This document shows positions 52,067 through 62,122 of a stretch of DNA of 64,000 nucleotides, in pieces. Each line of letters begins with the position of its first letter. Within the stretch, counting starts at the first letter, position 1. This stretch comes from Gp1-AA145 sp963757135 (GTDB lineage Bacteria > Acidobacteriota > Terriglobia > Terriglobales > Acidobacteriaceae). The translations under genes were made by a program, and so were the position numbers. The stretch covers positions 140,175 to 204,174 of the forward strand of contig CAVWQE010000002.1 of NCBI GenBank assembly GCA_963757135.1. Reading direction: 5' to 3'. The notes below the pieces were generated by a model. That model searched no databases. It was given only the letters and a program-made list of their open reading frames with translations, and was not told the origin of the DNA.

Positions 52067-54259
52067 CTAACGGAAGTTTTTCACCAGCATGATGCTGGCA
52101 TCCTCCAACTCAGTCTCGGTATAGAGAATTGATTTGCCGTCGGCTGAAACAGCTAGTCCAACGCCCGGTTGTTTGTTCGTGGTCAAAATCGTACTCGTCT
52201 TGCCAGCCGCAAAGTCAAAAAAATCCAAGGCACCACCGTTTTCACGATGTTCCAGAAAGTAAATACCATTTCGGGCGAGTCCCCAGTTGTACCACTCCGT
52301 TTCTCCGGCTTGATCCAAAACGCGTTTTTCTTCCCCTCCCGACAGCGGTACCTTCCATATGCCTTGCGCTTCGTGCTTGGAGTAATAAAGAAAGCGGCCG
52401 TCCGCAGATTCAGCGGCAAATACTCCACCGTTCTTGGTTATCTGCACCGGATGTCCTCCCTCTAGCGGCACTTTCCACAGTTGAAAGGGTCCGCCTCCCT
52501 GGTCAGAGTAGAAGTAGATCGACTTTCCGTCTCGCGACCAACTGGGTCCTCCGTTATCTGCTCCGGGTAGCGTAGGCAACAGCCGCGGCGTGCCACCACC
52601 CAACTCAAGAAGATATATTTCGGAGCGTTCTTTGGGGCGAAACTCGAAGGCCATATAGTGGCCGTCCGGCGACCACCGTGGAGCTCCAGCCGTACCTTGT
52701 AGGGAAGTCAACTGCCCGCAATTGGCCCCGTCGTTATCACAAGCCCAAATCTCCGAGGCCCCCTGAACCGATTCGAACGCAAACCTTTTTCCATCTGGAG
52801 AAAAGTGCGGCCGCCAATTCCGTCCTTTCTTCAGATTCAAAACTTCAGGCGGACCCTGGCTGTGTTTTTCGTCCTTCAGGTTCAAGCGCGAAATGTTCTC
52901 TTTGATGAAACTTTGCGTATAAACGAGCTGATTACCTTTGGGAGAAATGGAAGGGGAAGAAGCAATCACACCAACACCAGCAACCGGTCGTGGTGTTCCT
53001 CCCGAAGCGGATATCCGCCAGAGACTGGCGAGACCCCCGCGTGTGGAAGAGAAGACGATATCGCGGCCGTCCGAGGTCCAGGTGGGGGATCCCTTGATCC
53101 ACGTCTTGTCGAAGGTGAGACGCTTGGGTACTCCACCTTGGGCAGGCACGACGTAGAGGTCCTCCACGGCACCCGCCAGAGTTCCTCGGACGAAAGCAAC
53201 AGTCGAACCGTCAGGCGAGAAGGCGGGGGAATAATCGACCTCCTGGCTTGACGGTGAAGTAAGCTGTCTTGTCGTGGAGTCGACCAGCGAAAGTAACAAA
53301 ATCCAAGTGCCATTCCAATCTGTCTTCCCCCCCGAAAAGGCGATCACGTTGCCATCGGGCGACCAATCCAAGCCACGCGCCGAGGGGTTAAAGGGCCCTT
53401 TGTACAACCTATGCTCGCTACCTCCGAAGGCGGGAACCACACGGATCGCCATTCCATTGCCATTTTCGAAATAACGATAAAACGCGACCCGTCGTCCATC
53501 TGGTGACCAGGTCGGAGAGGAGTCGTTACAATCGCTGGTCAAGCGCAGCGACCTCTCGCCCCCGACCATCGTCGTGTAAATCCCGCATTTCTCTGTCCCC
53601 CTGAGGACAAAGGCGACCTGGTTCCCGTCGCGCGAAAAAGCCGGCTCGATCTGAACGCCAGGCAGACCAACCAGCGGCGCAACTTCAAGGGGTGGCAACT
53701 TGTCTGAACGGTTTCGTGCAAACTTCCAGATTCCGACCACGGAGAACAAAGCCAGGGACAACGCTACACCTGCTAACCAACGTGTTCTCGGCGTGAGTCC
53801 CCAGACACGACTTTTCCGAGTAGGTGGTGAAACTATTTGCAAGCTTGGCTTGTCGACTGGAGCGATGAAGCGATATCCGCGGCGAGGCAGAGTCTCCACA
53901 AACCTGGGGTTGTCTGCTTCGTCTCCCAAGGCGAGGCGAATCTTAGTAATGGCTGTATTGAGTGCGTGGTCGAAATCGACGAACGTGTCTTCGGGCCAGA
54001 CCTGCTGGCGCAGTTCTTCTCTACTGACCAATTCGCCCGAACGTGACAACAGTATGGCGCAGACCTGAAACGGTTGGCCCTGCAGAGGCACCTTTACTCC
54101 GTTCTTGCGCAGTTCTCCAGTCTGCAAGTCCGCTTCAAACAGGCCGAACCGGACAATCTGCACAGAACGGTTGCCGTTGTGCATGCGACACCCCAAGCCG
54201 TTGGCTCGAACTCTAGCACTGTTAGCCAGCTTCTCCAACTCCGAGTTAAGTACCGACAC
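52067..54259 (-). CDS. Winged-helix (CadC-like) DNA-binding protein fused to PD40/TolB repeats, copy 1
   Basis: Residues 35-135 form an OmpR/PhoB-type winged helix (VQIVRFGLFEADLQTGELRKNG through RFVETLPRRGYRFIAPVDKP). A membrane helix follows near 163-182, and the remaining 540 residues hold six or more TolB/PD40 propeller repeats with APRWSPDGHYMAFEF and SPDG signatures. This architecture suggests a membrane regulator that senses periplasmic cargo. The GTG at 54259 may be too early; Met26 at 54184 starts just before the domain. Its first 136 residues are almost identical to those of the neighbour at 54390. It precedes the TonB receptor in the same direction. Confidence 0.85.
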   Translation of the reverse strand: MSVLNSELEKLANSARVRANGLGCRMHNGNRSVQIVRFGLFEADLQTGELRKNGVKVPLQGQPFQVCAILLSRSGELVSREELRQQVWPEDTFVDFDHALNTAITKIRLALGDEADNPRFVETLPRRGYRFIAPVDKPSLQIVSPPTRKSRVWGLTPRTRWLAGVALSLALFSVVGIWKFARNRSDKLPPLEVAPLVGLPGVQIEPAFSRDGNQVAFVLRGTEKCGIYTTMVGGERSLRLTSDCNDSSPTWSPDGRRVAFYRYFENGNGMAIRVVPAFGGSEHRLYKGPFNPSARGLDWSPDGNVIAFSGGKTDWNGTWILLLSLVDSTTRQLTSPSSQEVDYSPAFSPDGSTVAFVRGTLAGAVEDLYVVPAQGGVPKRLTFDKTWIKGSPTWTSDGRDIVFSSTRGGLASLWRISASGGTPRPVAGVGVIASSPSISPKGNQLVYTQSFIKENISRLNLKDEKHSQGPPEVLNLKKGRNWRPHFSPDGKRFAFESVQGASEIWACDNDGANCGQLTSLQGTAGAPRWSPDGHYMAFEFRPKERSEIYLLELGGGTPRLLPTLPGADNGGPSWSRDGKSIYFYSDQGGGPFQLWKVPLEGGHPVQITKNGGVFAAESADGRFLYYSKHEAQGIWKVPLSGGEEKRVLDQAGETEWYNWGLARNGIYFLEHRENGGALDFFDFAAGKTSTILTTNKQPGVGLAVSADGKSILYTETELEDASIMLVKNFR

Positions 54260-54389
54260 CTCTCAACCCGCTTGTACGCAGTGACTTGGGAGTAGCTGAA
54301 AAGTAGATCAGCAAGGATGGGCGCCCTCAGTCGTAGATGGGTTTTTAAAACCAAGGCTGGGTCGCCCGCCAATTAAACATCAGGGGGGT

Positions 54390-56588
54390 TTAGTGGAAGT
54401 TCTTCACCAGCATGATGTCGTAGTCTTCCGATTCGGTCCGGCCGTACAACAGAGACTTGCCATCGGGCGCTAAAGCCAGCCCGTATCGCGGCTTCTCCAC
54501 AACATCGATCACATTTCTCTTGCGGGTGGCGAAATCGAAAAATTCAATTGTCGGCTTTTGACTGTCGGCTTTATTAAGAAAATAAATCCCGTCGGACGCG
54601 AGCGCCCAGTTAAACCAGAGGTAACCCTCAAATTGGTCCAAAACACGCTCCTCTTCTCCGCCATTTAAGGGCATTCGCCATATGCCTGGCTGTTCATCCT
54701 TCGAATAATAGAGGAATCGACCGTCTTCGGACTCAGTCGCATACGCTCCACCGTTTTTTGTTACTCGCACCGGCGTGCCACCTTGAAAAGGCACTTTCCA
54801 CAATTGCAGAGGTCCCTTCTCATGGGTGGAATAGAAATAAATCCACTTTCCGTCGCGTGACCAGTTTGGCGCCCCATTATCTGCTTCAGGAAAAGTGATC
54901 AGCCGACGAGGCGGTCCGTCTGGCACGTCGAGCACATAAAGGTCGTAATAATGTTGCGACTGAAATTCAAACGCGATATGGCGTCCATCCGGTGACCAGC
55001 GGGCCGTGCCGGCCGTGCCGTGCAGCGATGTCAGCTGCGTGCAATTGGTACCGTCACTGTCGCAGTACCAGATATCCGAAAATCCCATGCGATCAGACTC
55101 AAAAACAACTCTTTTTCCGTCAGGCGAAAAGTTGGGCCGCGTATTGATCATCCCTCTGGCCGTTATAAGCGGGGTTGAATGACCCGACGAATGCGTTTTG
55201 TCTTTGAGACTGATCCGCCAAATACCAGTGGTAAAAGTGTCGTGTTCGTATGCCAGCAGGCTTCCCTTTCGGGAAATAGACGGGGCGTAGGCCATTGCGC
55301 TCACCCCGGCAACAGGCCTGGGCGGCCCTCCGGTTGCCGAAACCCGCCATAAATTCATTGGCCCGCCGCGATTCGACGAGAAGACGATATCGGCACCGTC
55401 CTGAGTCCACGCAGGAGACCCGCCCCAGGAATTGTCGAAGGTGAGTCTTCGCGGCTCGCCGCCGCTAACCGGAATGACATACAAGTCCTTCGAAAGTCCG
55501 CCGACACTCCCCCGCTCAAACGCCACTCCCGAACCATCAGGAGAAAAGGAGGGTTCGCAGTCATACTCCTGTGCGACCGGGAAGGTCAACGGTCGTACCG
55601 ATAGGTCATCGAGAGAAATTAAGGCAATCCGAAGCTTAAGCCCATTGGTCCGTGGTTCCGCAAAAGCCAACCATTTCCCATCAGGGGACCAGTCCAGGTG
55701 TGCACACATGCCACGTAGTCCTGACCCATTGGTGTACAAGATCTTCTCGGCACCCCCGAGTGCAGAAATGACATTTATGCTGAATCCTTTTTCCAGGAAA
55801 CGCAGGAACGCGATTTGTCGATTGTCCGGCGACCAAGTCGGACAGCAGACGCCTGATTTCACCGTCAATCGGAGCGGTTTGTCACCTCCGATAAGCGACG
55901 TAAAAATCGCGCTATCTTCTCCCTGGTATTCTGCGAACGCAACCTGATTGCCGTCAGGCGAAAATGCGGGGGAGGCCTGCGATCCGTGCAGAGCGACCAG
56001 AGGTACCACCTCAAGCGAGGCCGACGGTAATTGCACCGGATTTCGCGTAAGCCGCCAGGCAACGAGAGTGAACAACGGACCCACAGTCACAGCAGTTACT
56101 ACTGCCCATAGCCACCGCGCTCTTATTTTCCGACCAGGCGCATCCGCCACCCGAAAATCAGGCGGTTCTGCGCGCGGCTTGTCGACTGGAGCGATGAAGC
56201 GATATCCGCGGCGAGGCAGAGTCTCCACAAACCTGGGGTTGTCTGCTTCGTCTCCCAAGGCGAGTCGAATCTTGGTAATGGCTGTATTGAGTGCGTGGTC
56301 GAAATCGACGAATGTATCTTCGGGCCAGACCTGCTGGCGTAGTTCCTCTCTACTGACCAATTCGCCCGAGCGTGAAAGCAGTATGGCGCAGACCTGAAAC
56401 GGCTGGCCCTGCAGAGGCACCTTTACTCCGTTCTTGCGCAGTTCTCCAGTCTGCAAGTCCGCTTCAAACAGGCCGAACCGGACAATCTGCACAGAACGGT
56501 TGCCGTTGTGCATGCGACACCCCAAGCCGTTGGCTCGAACTCTAGCACTGTTAGCCAGCTTCTCCAACTCCGACTTAAGTACCGGCAC
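54390..56588 (-). CDS. Winged-helix (CadC-like) DNA-binding protein fused to PD40/TolB repeats, copy 2
   Basis: It has the same layout as copy 1: winged helix (35-135), a membrane helix near 155-175 (RARWLWAVVTAVTVGPLFTLV), and PD40/TolB repeats such as SPAFSPDGNQVAFAEYQGED and ARWSPDGRHIAFEFQ. The N-terminal domain and the DNA upstream of the start are nearly identical to copy 1, while the propeller half is much diverged. Both copies start at a GTG. It lies upstream of copy 1 in the same direction, so the three genes (this, copy 1, receptor) may share transcription. Confidence 0.85.
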   Translation of the reverse strand: MPVLKSELEKLANSARVRANGLGCRMHNGNRSVQIVRFGLFEADLQTGELRKNGVKVPLQGQPFQVCAILLSRSGELVSREELRQQVWPEDTFVDFDHALNTAITKIRLALGDEADNPRFVETLPRRGYRFIAPVDKPRAEPPDFRVADAPGRKIRARWLWAVVTAVTVGPLFTLVAWRLTRNPVQLPSASLEVVPLVALHGSQASPAFSPDGNQVAFAEYQGEDSAIFTSLIGGDKPLRLTVKSGVCCPTWSPDNRQIAFLRFLEKGFSINVISALGGAEKILYTNGSGLRGMCAHLDWSPDGKWLAFAEPRTNGLKLRIALISLDDLSVRPLTFPVAQEYDCEPSFSPDGSGVAFERGSVGGLSKDLYVIPVSGGEPRRLTFDNSWGGSPAWTQDGADIVFSSNRGGPMNLWRVSATGGPPRPVAGVSAMAYAPSISRKGSLLAYEHDTFTTGIWRISLKDKTHSSGHSTPLITARGMINTRPNFSPDGKRVVFESDRMGFSDIWYCDSDGTNCTQLTSLHGTAGTARWSPDGRHIAFEFQSQHYYDLYVLDVPDGPPRRLITFPEADNGAPNWSRDGKWIYFYSTHEKGPLQLWKVPFQGGTPVRVTKNGGAYATESEDGRFLYYSKDEQPGIWRMPLNGGEEERVLDQFEGYLWFNWALASDGIYFLNKADSQKPTIEFFDFATRKRNVIDVVEKPRYGLALAPDGKSLLYGRTESEDYDIMLVKNFH

Positions 56589-56720
56589 CTCTCAACCCGC
56601 TTGTACGCAGTGACTTGGGAGTAGCGGAAAAATAGATCAGCAATCCAGACGCGGTTCATTGAGGTACCAGTCTCGCTGATCCATCTTGGCGCCACCGCGA
56701 TCGCGGGCGAGGTGCACGCC

Positions 56721-57626
56721 ATGAACCGCTTGGTGCTTTGCAGTTGTCTGCTGCTTACTACTGCAGTGTCATTTGTCGAAGTTGGTTGGGCACGAACTTC
56801 GAGCGCTTCGAACGACGATGGGAAACAAACGACCGATTCCGCCTCACCCGTTTCGGTAAAACTGCCCATCCGCCTGTACTGGGGGTACCTGGTAATCGTT
56901 GAAGGATCAATTGGCAGCTTTCAGAAGCTTAGCTTCCTGGTGGACACCGGGGCATACCCCAGCGTCATCGACCAGAAGATCGCAACGCGTCTTGGCCTCG
57001 CGGCAAAACCCAGCAGAGTGAACCTGTCGGATAAAACTGTCCAGACACGCCAAGTCGTCCTGCCTTCCCTGCGTCTTGGACCAATCGAGGCCACCGCCCT
57101 TCCCGTTCTGACGGAAGACCTCTCATTTTTCCAAAAGGCCTTGGGCCACAAGGTCGATGCGATTGTGGGTTTGGATGTGCTCAGAAAAAGTAGTTTTAGC
57201 GTGAACTATAAAATGAAAGAAATGCTCTTCGGTCCGACGGAGACGTTGACCTTCTCCGCCCCCTTCGACACAGCTGTACCAGTTGTAACCATTCGAATGG
57301 GTTTCCCGACTCAACAGCTACGCCTGGTTATCGATACTGGCGGGCCCGACCTGATGCTGCTCCAAAGTCGAATGGCCCCTTCCATCCGCTTGCAGGAACT
57401 CGGGACGGAGACGGTGTCCGACGTCGGGGGATCGTTTCAACGCAGGAAAGTACGGATTGCCGAGGTGAACGTAGGCAAAGAAACAATTGGCGCTCAGATT
57501 GCCTTTATCGCCGACGATCGAAAAGACGATGGAGACAATTTTGACGGGGTTTTGGGCATGCGGGGACCTCAATTCCGGAAGATTGCATTCGACTTTGAAC
57601 GTCTCACGTTTTCGTGGGAAAGGTAG
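56721..57626 (+). CDS. Retropepsin-like aspartyl protease, exported
   Basis: The 301-residue protein begins with a signal-like helix (LVLCSCLLLTTAVSFVEVGWA) and has two Asp-Thr-Gly motifs, FLVDTGAYPSVID (near 80) and LVIDTGGPDLMLL (near 200), each in a retropepsin-like lobe, as in the gag-polyprotein-like putative aspartyl proteases of Gram-negative bacteria. Other conserved parts are VDAIVGLDVLRKSSFSVNY and FDGVLGMRGPQFRKIAFDFE. GAGG lies nine bases before the ATG at 56721. It diverges from the winged-helix gene. Substrate unknown. Confidence 0.8.
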   Translation: MNRLVLCSCLLLTTAVSFVEVGWARTSSASNDDGKQTTDSASPVSVKLPIRLYWGYLVIVEGSIGSFQKLSFLVDTGAYPSVIDQKIATRLGLAAKPSRVNLSDKTVQTRQVVLPSLRLGPIEATALPVLTEDLSFFQKALGHKVDAIVGLDVLRKSSFSVNYKMKEMLFGPTETLTFSAPFDTAVPVVTIRMGFPTQQLRLVIDTGGPDLMLLQSRMAPSIRLQELGTETVSDVGGSFQRRKVRIAEVNVGKETIGAQIAFIADDRKDDGDNFDGVLGMRGPQFRKIAFDFERLTFSWER

Positions 57627-58249
57627 GCCTGATGCGAACGACGATTTCGCTCTGACCTCTGCAGGTATGAGTTCTCGGCAGATGATCAGAAACTCACGCG
57701 GGCCGCAGCTTCAAATGCGCGAGGGCCACCTGAACCAAAAACCTGGCTTATCCGGCTGGTTGGTTGTCTAGTTGCCTCGCGTATGTCCCGTTAAACCGGA
57801 ATTGAACCGGTACCCATTCGACAATTTCGCTGCGCTCAGTTGCTCAGGGCAGGCTACTTTCCGAACTCGGGACTTTAAGTTGAGGCGTTTGCGCGGCGTG
57901 CCAGCCGCGCGCCGAAATCCCGAGCGGAGCCGAAGGATCTGAAATGCCGCAGACGTCGGTGAGAAACCGATCGAACGAATTGTCAGCAAGAACTCAACTG
58001 GCATTGCTCAATTGGGGCAGTTGAGTTGAATCCTCGCGCTTTGCATTCTCGGCAGATAATCAGAAACTCATTGAGGAGGTTGTCGCCCACGTTGCTCGAA
58101 TGTGCGTACGAAGCAAGGTCGCGCACGAGTCGGCGAATTGCCCTGACAAACCACTCCGGGCGAGATGATTCCAAAATTCAAATTAGTATTGTTCAGATCA
58201 GTCCCACTGCGCTCATCCGCTGGATTGGCGCCGACTGAGAGGTCGTGTC
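57627..58249. other. Intergenic region with direct repeats and a hairpin
   Basis: No gene is recognised in these 623 bases. A 25-bp direct repeat with one mismatch (57672-57696 and 58046-58070; begins TTCTCGGCAGAT, ends ATCAGAAACTCA) brackets 350 bases. At 57891-57910, GCGCGGC and GCCGCGC make a 7-bp stem. The rest is degenerate; short phrases resemble dispersed acidobacterial repeat sequence. Confidence 0.5.
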
Positions 58250-61200
58250 CTAATAACTCAGCTTCAGTCCGACTTGTAGATTACGTGGCGGATTGGTGCC
58301 GCCCGCTTGTCCAAAGACCGGCTCGTGCAGTGATTCATTGTTGCCGATTAAAAAGTTGGTGTGGTTGAAAATGTTGAAGGCTTCGGCACGGAATTGGAGG
58401 GCAAGCCTGTCGGAAATTCGGAGATTCCTGAACAGTGACGTATCGAAATTCCAGTAGGAGGGGCCCACGAACGTGTTTCTGCCGATGTTTCCCACGCAGC
58501 CGAGGCAGGGTGCGGAGAAGAAATTGCTTGGTAGCTTAAACCCGTCGGCCCACTGGGCGTGGGTGGCGTGGATATTGTTGGCGAGCGCATTCGGTCTGTC
58601 GTTGCTCTCGCCGTCGAGGTTGTAATCCCCGCCAACGTTTACACAATTTGCAGGATCAAAGGTGGCGGGGCTGCATGCGCCGGGCGTCTGTGCCGTCAGA
58701 AAAGGTGGGTCGCTATTGAACGGGGACCAGTGCGCGCCACTCTGGACCGACCATATACCGTTCCATTGCCAGCCGCCGAGCAGGGCCGCCAGCACACTGT
58801 GTTGATTTCGAAAAAATGGTATTTCCCAAATATAGGTAAAGGCCAGCCGATGACGAATATCGAATACAGAGTTACCGCGATCCAAGCCTGGCCGAGTCAG
58901 GTCAGTAGTGTAGCCGTCGCCGGCGGCGGTGCCGTCCACCGTGAAGCCGGCGCTTTGCCACGTGGAATCGCTATCGATCGAATGACTGTAGGTATAGTTC
59001 CCGCCGAACTCCAAGCCATGGCGCAGTTGCCTTTCCACAGAGGCCTGCAGGCTGTGATAACTCGAATTGGCTGTGTTCTCCCAGACTCGCAGAGCTCCGA
59101 AATTTGGATTCAGCCTTCCGAACGGATTGATTTGCAGGCCGTTTCCTGCGGTGCTGGTATTAACCTGGCTGCATAGACGTCGACCAAGGTTATCGGTCAC
59201 GCAGGATCCTTCCGGCAGGCGGCCTCCGGGCAACCGGTTCTTGTTGTCGGCCCGAAACAGGTTTCGTCCCAGCGTGCAGACATAATTGACTTCCAGTATT
59301 AATTTGTGACGCAGTTCACGCTGAACGCCGGCGGACCAGTGTTCGATGAAGGGATCGCGCAATCCCTCCTGAAGGATGATCGCGGTCAGGCCCGAGGTTT
59401 GTGGACTGAAGGGATCCCATCCGGAAATATTTCCGGTTGCCTGTGCACCAGTTCCTGCGTGCTGAGCGGCCGGCGCAGGACCTAAAAAACTGGGCTGGCT
59501 TCCGTCCACGGGGCCATACACGATGTTGGAGCCCGGATTGCCGGTGAGAAAATTTAATTCCCGGTTGAAGGAATAGTAAGGCGGATTAAAACGGGTGATG
59601 GTCAGCCTTCTCTGGAGGCTGCTTTCGTAGGAGATGCCGAAACCGCCACGCAGAGACGTTTTGCCATCGCCGAACACGTCCCAGGCAAAACCGAGCCGCG
59701 GACCAAAATTATTGTGATCCCCTTTGCCGAGATTTTTCGCGGCCGCGAAGCCTCCGGGGCCGCACTCGCCGGCAAGCAAAGCTTTAGGATCGCCTGGGCA
59801 CGGCGCACTCGCGTCTTTGATCCGTCCGGATCCGTTCGTGATGTCATCCACAAAATCATGGCCCGGACCCAGAAGGAAAGTCGTCGCTTGATGGGAGAGT
59901 TCCGTGCTGCGCGTATACAGGTCGTAACGTAGTCCGAGATTCAAGGTGAGACGGCGGGAAATTCTCCAATCGTCCGCCAGAAAGGCGCCGACATCCCAGT
60001 ACTGCCAATGGCGGATACTTTCCGCGAGTTGCGCCGGAGAGCCGCTCACGAATCCAGGATCCACACCTACAAATTGTGAGAACGGAGCATCGATGGCGAA
60101 GAAGAGAGAATCGAAGAAGTCATATATAGGGCGTCCCGAACCGGCGTCGCTATTCTCCAGGTTACGTCGCAGTTCTGCGCCCACTCGCAGGCTGTGTTTC
60201 CGGTGCGTGAACGAAATCAGATCTGAATAGTCGTATGTGCTTTCCCGGATGACTGCGCCGGCGGTCGGCCCGTTACCAAAACCCATGATGATGTCATGCG
60301 GAACCACGCCAGGCACACCCGGCAGCGGGACCCTGCCGACACTCCCATCGAACAAATATCCGGCACGGAACTCGTTCAATAATGTGGGACTGAAGGTGTG
60401 AATAAAGCTGACCTGGAAATTCGGGCGAGTGTAGGTGAGGGGATTGGTGAAACCGCGCAGGGTGTTTCCAGCGTACTTGTCCGCAGATCGGAACCAGTTG
60501 AACTCGCTGAACAAGCGGTCGTTCTGGCTGAGGTTGTAGTCCAGTCGCAGTGACGCTTCGTGGCCGTCGAAAAGGTTTCCATCGGCCTGAAGTTGGTTGG
60601 GACTGATGATGCTTTCGAGGAAATTGCTGTCCCTGTTGAAAGCGCCGGGTGACGGCGTTGCATAGGGGGAGCCTCCAGCACAGCCGCCTGGAGTATTCAT
60701 CTGATCAATGTCTGCTTGCTCCACTCCAAACAAAGAAGCGAATTTCTGCGATATCGCGCCCGGCGTGGCTGTTCCGCCATCGGTATTCGCGGGGCAGAGA
60801 TAGTCTGAAAAGGTTGCGAAACGGGTGCCGAATCTACCGACATATTCCCGCAATGTGGCAAAGGGAGTTCCTTGAGCCGTAGGTGCGAAATTCGAATACA
60901 AGAGTGCAGAAACCGAATTGGGGAACGCTGAAATCGTGGCCGCACGAAACTCAGGCGACTCCAGGAACGCCGGCGCCGGGTTAGACGTCAGAAAGTTTTC
61001 TCTTTCATAAGAAGCGAAGAAGAAAAGCTTGTCCTTGCTGAGCGGGCCGCCCAGCGTTCCGCCGAATTGGTTTAACCGCGCCGGCAGTCTTTTCCGGTCG
61101 GCTGGATCGGGGGTGTGGTTGGCAAAAAATGGATTAGCGTCGAAAGCCTCGTTTCGTACAAACTCCCACGCGCTCCCATGCAGTTGATTGTTTCCAGACT

Positions 61201-61927
61201 TGGAAACCAGGTTCGTAATCGCGCCGGCGCTGCTCCCGAATTCCGCGGAATTGTTCAGGGTCAGCACCTGAACTTCCTGCACGGTATCAAGGATGGGCGT
61301 ATTGACCGGGCCGCCGCTCAAGCTGGTGTTGGACATTCCGTTGATCAGAAAGCCGTTGAAATTTTCGCGCACTCCGTTGACCACCGTATTGGCGCCGCCT
61401 TCGAAAATGATGCCGCGCACATTGGTCGCACCGGGCTGGTACTGGATTAGGTCATAGACGTTGCGTCCGTTCAAGGGTAGGTTGGCGATCTGTTCGGCGT
61501 CCACCGTATAGGACAAGCGGGCGTTCTCGGTATTCACAAGCCGGGCAGCGTCGCTCACTTCTATCGTTTCCGAACGCGCGCCCACCACCAGCGTGAAATC
61601 AAGGCGGAGCGCCGTACCGGCGTTCAAGAAGAGGTTCGTGGCTGTCACCGTCTTGAAGCCGGGGACCTCGACGCGGACCGTGTATGAGCCAACCATCAAT
61701 TCCGGCGCCGTGTAGATGCCAAAATCGTTACTTTCAAAATCGGCTTCGTATTCCGTGGCTGGGTTGCGGATATGTACCCTCGCGTGAACAACAATCGCGC
61801 CGGCCGGATCAGAGATGACACCGGTGATTTGCCCGTTTTGAACTTGCGCCAATGCACTCGGCGAAAGGATGAAACAAGCCAGCAAGACGCAGATATGGGG
61901 TCCAGTGAACGGATCGAGATGGCGCAT
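58250..61927 (-). CDS. TonB-dependent receptor with carboxypeptidase-regulatory-like domain (Oar-like), second copy
   Basis: The 1225-residue protein has a signal peptide (ICVLLACFILSPSALA), a carboxypeptidase-regulatory-like domain (ITGVISDPAGAIVVHARVHIRNPATEYEADFESNDFGIYTAPELMVGSYTVRVEVPGF), a plug with LPLNGRNVYDLIQYQPG and SAEFGSSAGAITNLVSKSGNNQLHG, and a beta-barrel that ends in RNLQVGLKLSY. It is only moderately similar to the receptor at 48663. GGGAGG lies three bases before the ATG at 61927; an earlier start would add 35 residues. The pseudogene upstream (62123-63998) is the matching regulator. Ligand unknown. Confidence 0.9.
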   Translation of the reverse strand: MRHLDPFTGPHICVLLACFILSPSALAQVQNGQITGVISDPAGAIVVHARVHIRNPATEYEADFESNDFGIYTAPELMVGSYTVRVEVPGFKTVTATNLFLNAGTALRLDFTLVVGARSETIEVSDAARLVNTENARLSYTVDAEQIANLPLNGRNVYDLIQYQPGATNVRGIIFEGGANTVVNGVRENFNGFLINGMSNTSLSGGPVNTPILDTVQEVQVLTLNNSAEFGSSAGAITNLVSKSGNNQLHGSAWEFVRNEAFDANPFFANHTPDPADRKRLPARLNQFGGTLGGPLSKDKLFFFASYERENFLTSNPAPAFLESPEFRAATISAFPNSVSALLYSNFAPTAQGTPFATLREYVGRFGTRFATFSDYLCPANTDGGTATPGAISQKFASLFGVEQADIDQMNTPGGCAGGSPYATPSPGAFNRDSNFLESIISPNQLQADGNLFDGHEASLRLDYNLSQNDRLFSEFNWFRSADKYAGNTLRGFTNPLTYTRPNFQVSFIHTFSPTLLNEFRAGYLFDGSVGRVPLPGVPGVVPHDIIMGFGNGPTAGAVIRESTYDYSDLISFTHRKHSLRVGAELRRNLENSDAGSGRPIYDFFDSLFFAIDAPFSQFVGVDPGFVSGSPAQLAESIRHWQYWDVGAFLADDWRISRRLTLNLGLRYDLYTRSTELSHQATTFLLGPGHDFVDDITNGSGRIKDASAPCPGDPKALLAGECGPGGFAAAKNLGKGDHNNFGPRLGFAWDVFGDGKTSLRGGFGISYESSLQRRLTITRFNPPYYSFNRELNFLTGNPGSNIVYGPVDGSQPSFLGPAPAAQHAGTGAQATGNISGWDPFSPQTSGLTAIILQEGLRDPFIEHWSAGVQRELRHKLILEVNYVCTLGRNLFRADNKNRLPGGRLPEGSCVTDNLGRRLCSQVNTSTAGNGLQINPFGRLNPNFGALRVWENTANSSYHSLQASVERQLRHGLEFGGNYTYSHSIDSDSTWQSAGFTVDGTAAGDGYTTDLTRPGLDRGNSVFDIRHRLAFTYIWEIPFFRNQHSVLAALLGGWQWNGIWSVQSGAHWSPFNSDPPFLTAQTPGACSPATFDPANCVNVGGDYNLDGESNDRPNALANNIHATHAQWADGFKLPSNFFSAPCLGCVGNIGRNTFVGPSYWNFDTSLFRNLRISDRLALQFRAEAFNIFNHTNFLIGNNESLHEPVFGQAGGTNPPRNLQVGLKLSY

Positions 61928-62122
61928 AAGCCTCCCAATGCGGCGGGCCGTGGATACAACGTCGAAGGGCAGGAAAACCAGTGGCCGATGGTAAGTGCGA
62001 AAGGCGGCCGCTTGATGCGGCTCGATCCCCAAGGGTCGCGGGGAGGAGTATACAACGAGTAAAGAATTAAATAGGGGAATTTCGATCTGTTGTGGCCGCG
62101 CTCATTAGCGAAAGGGAGCGGG

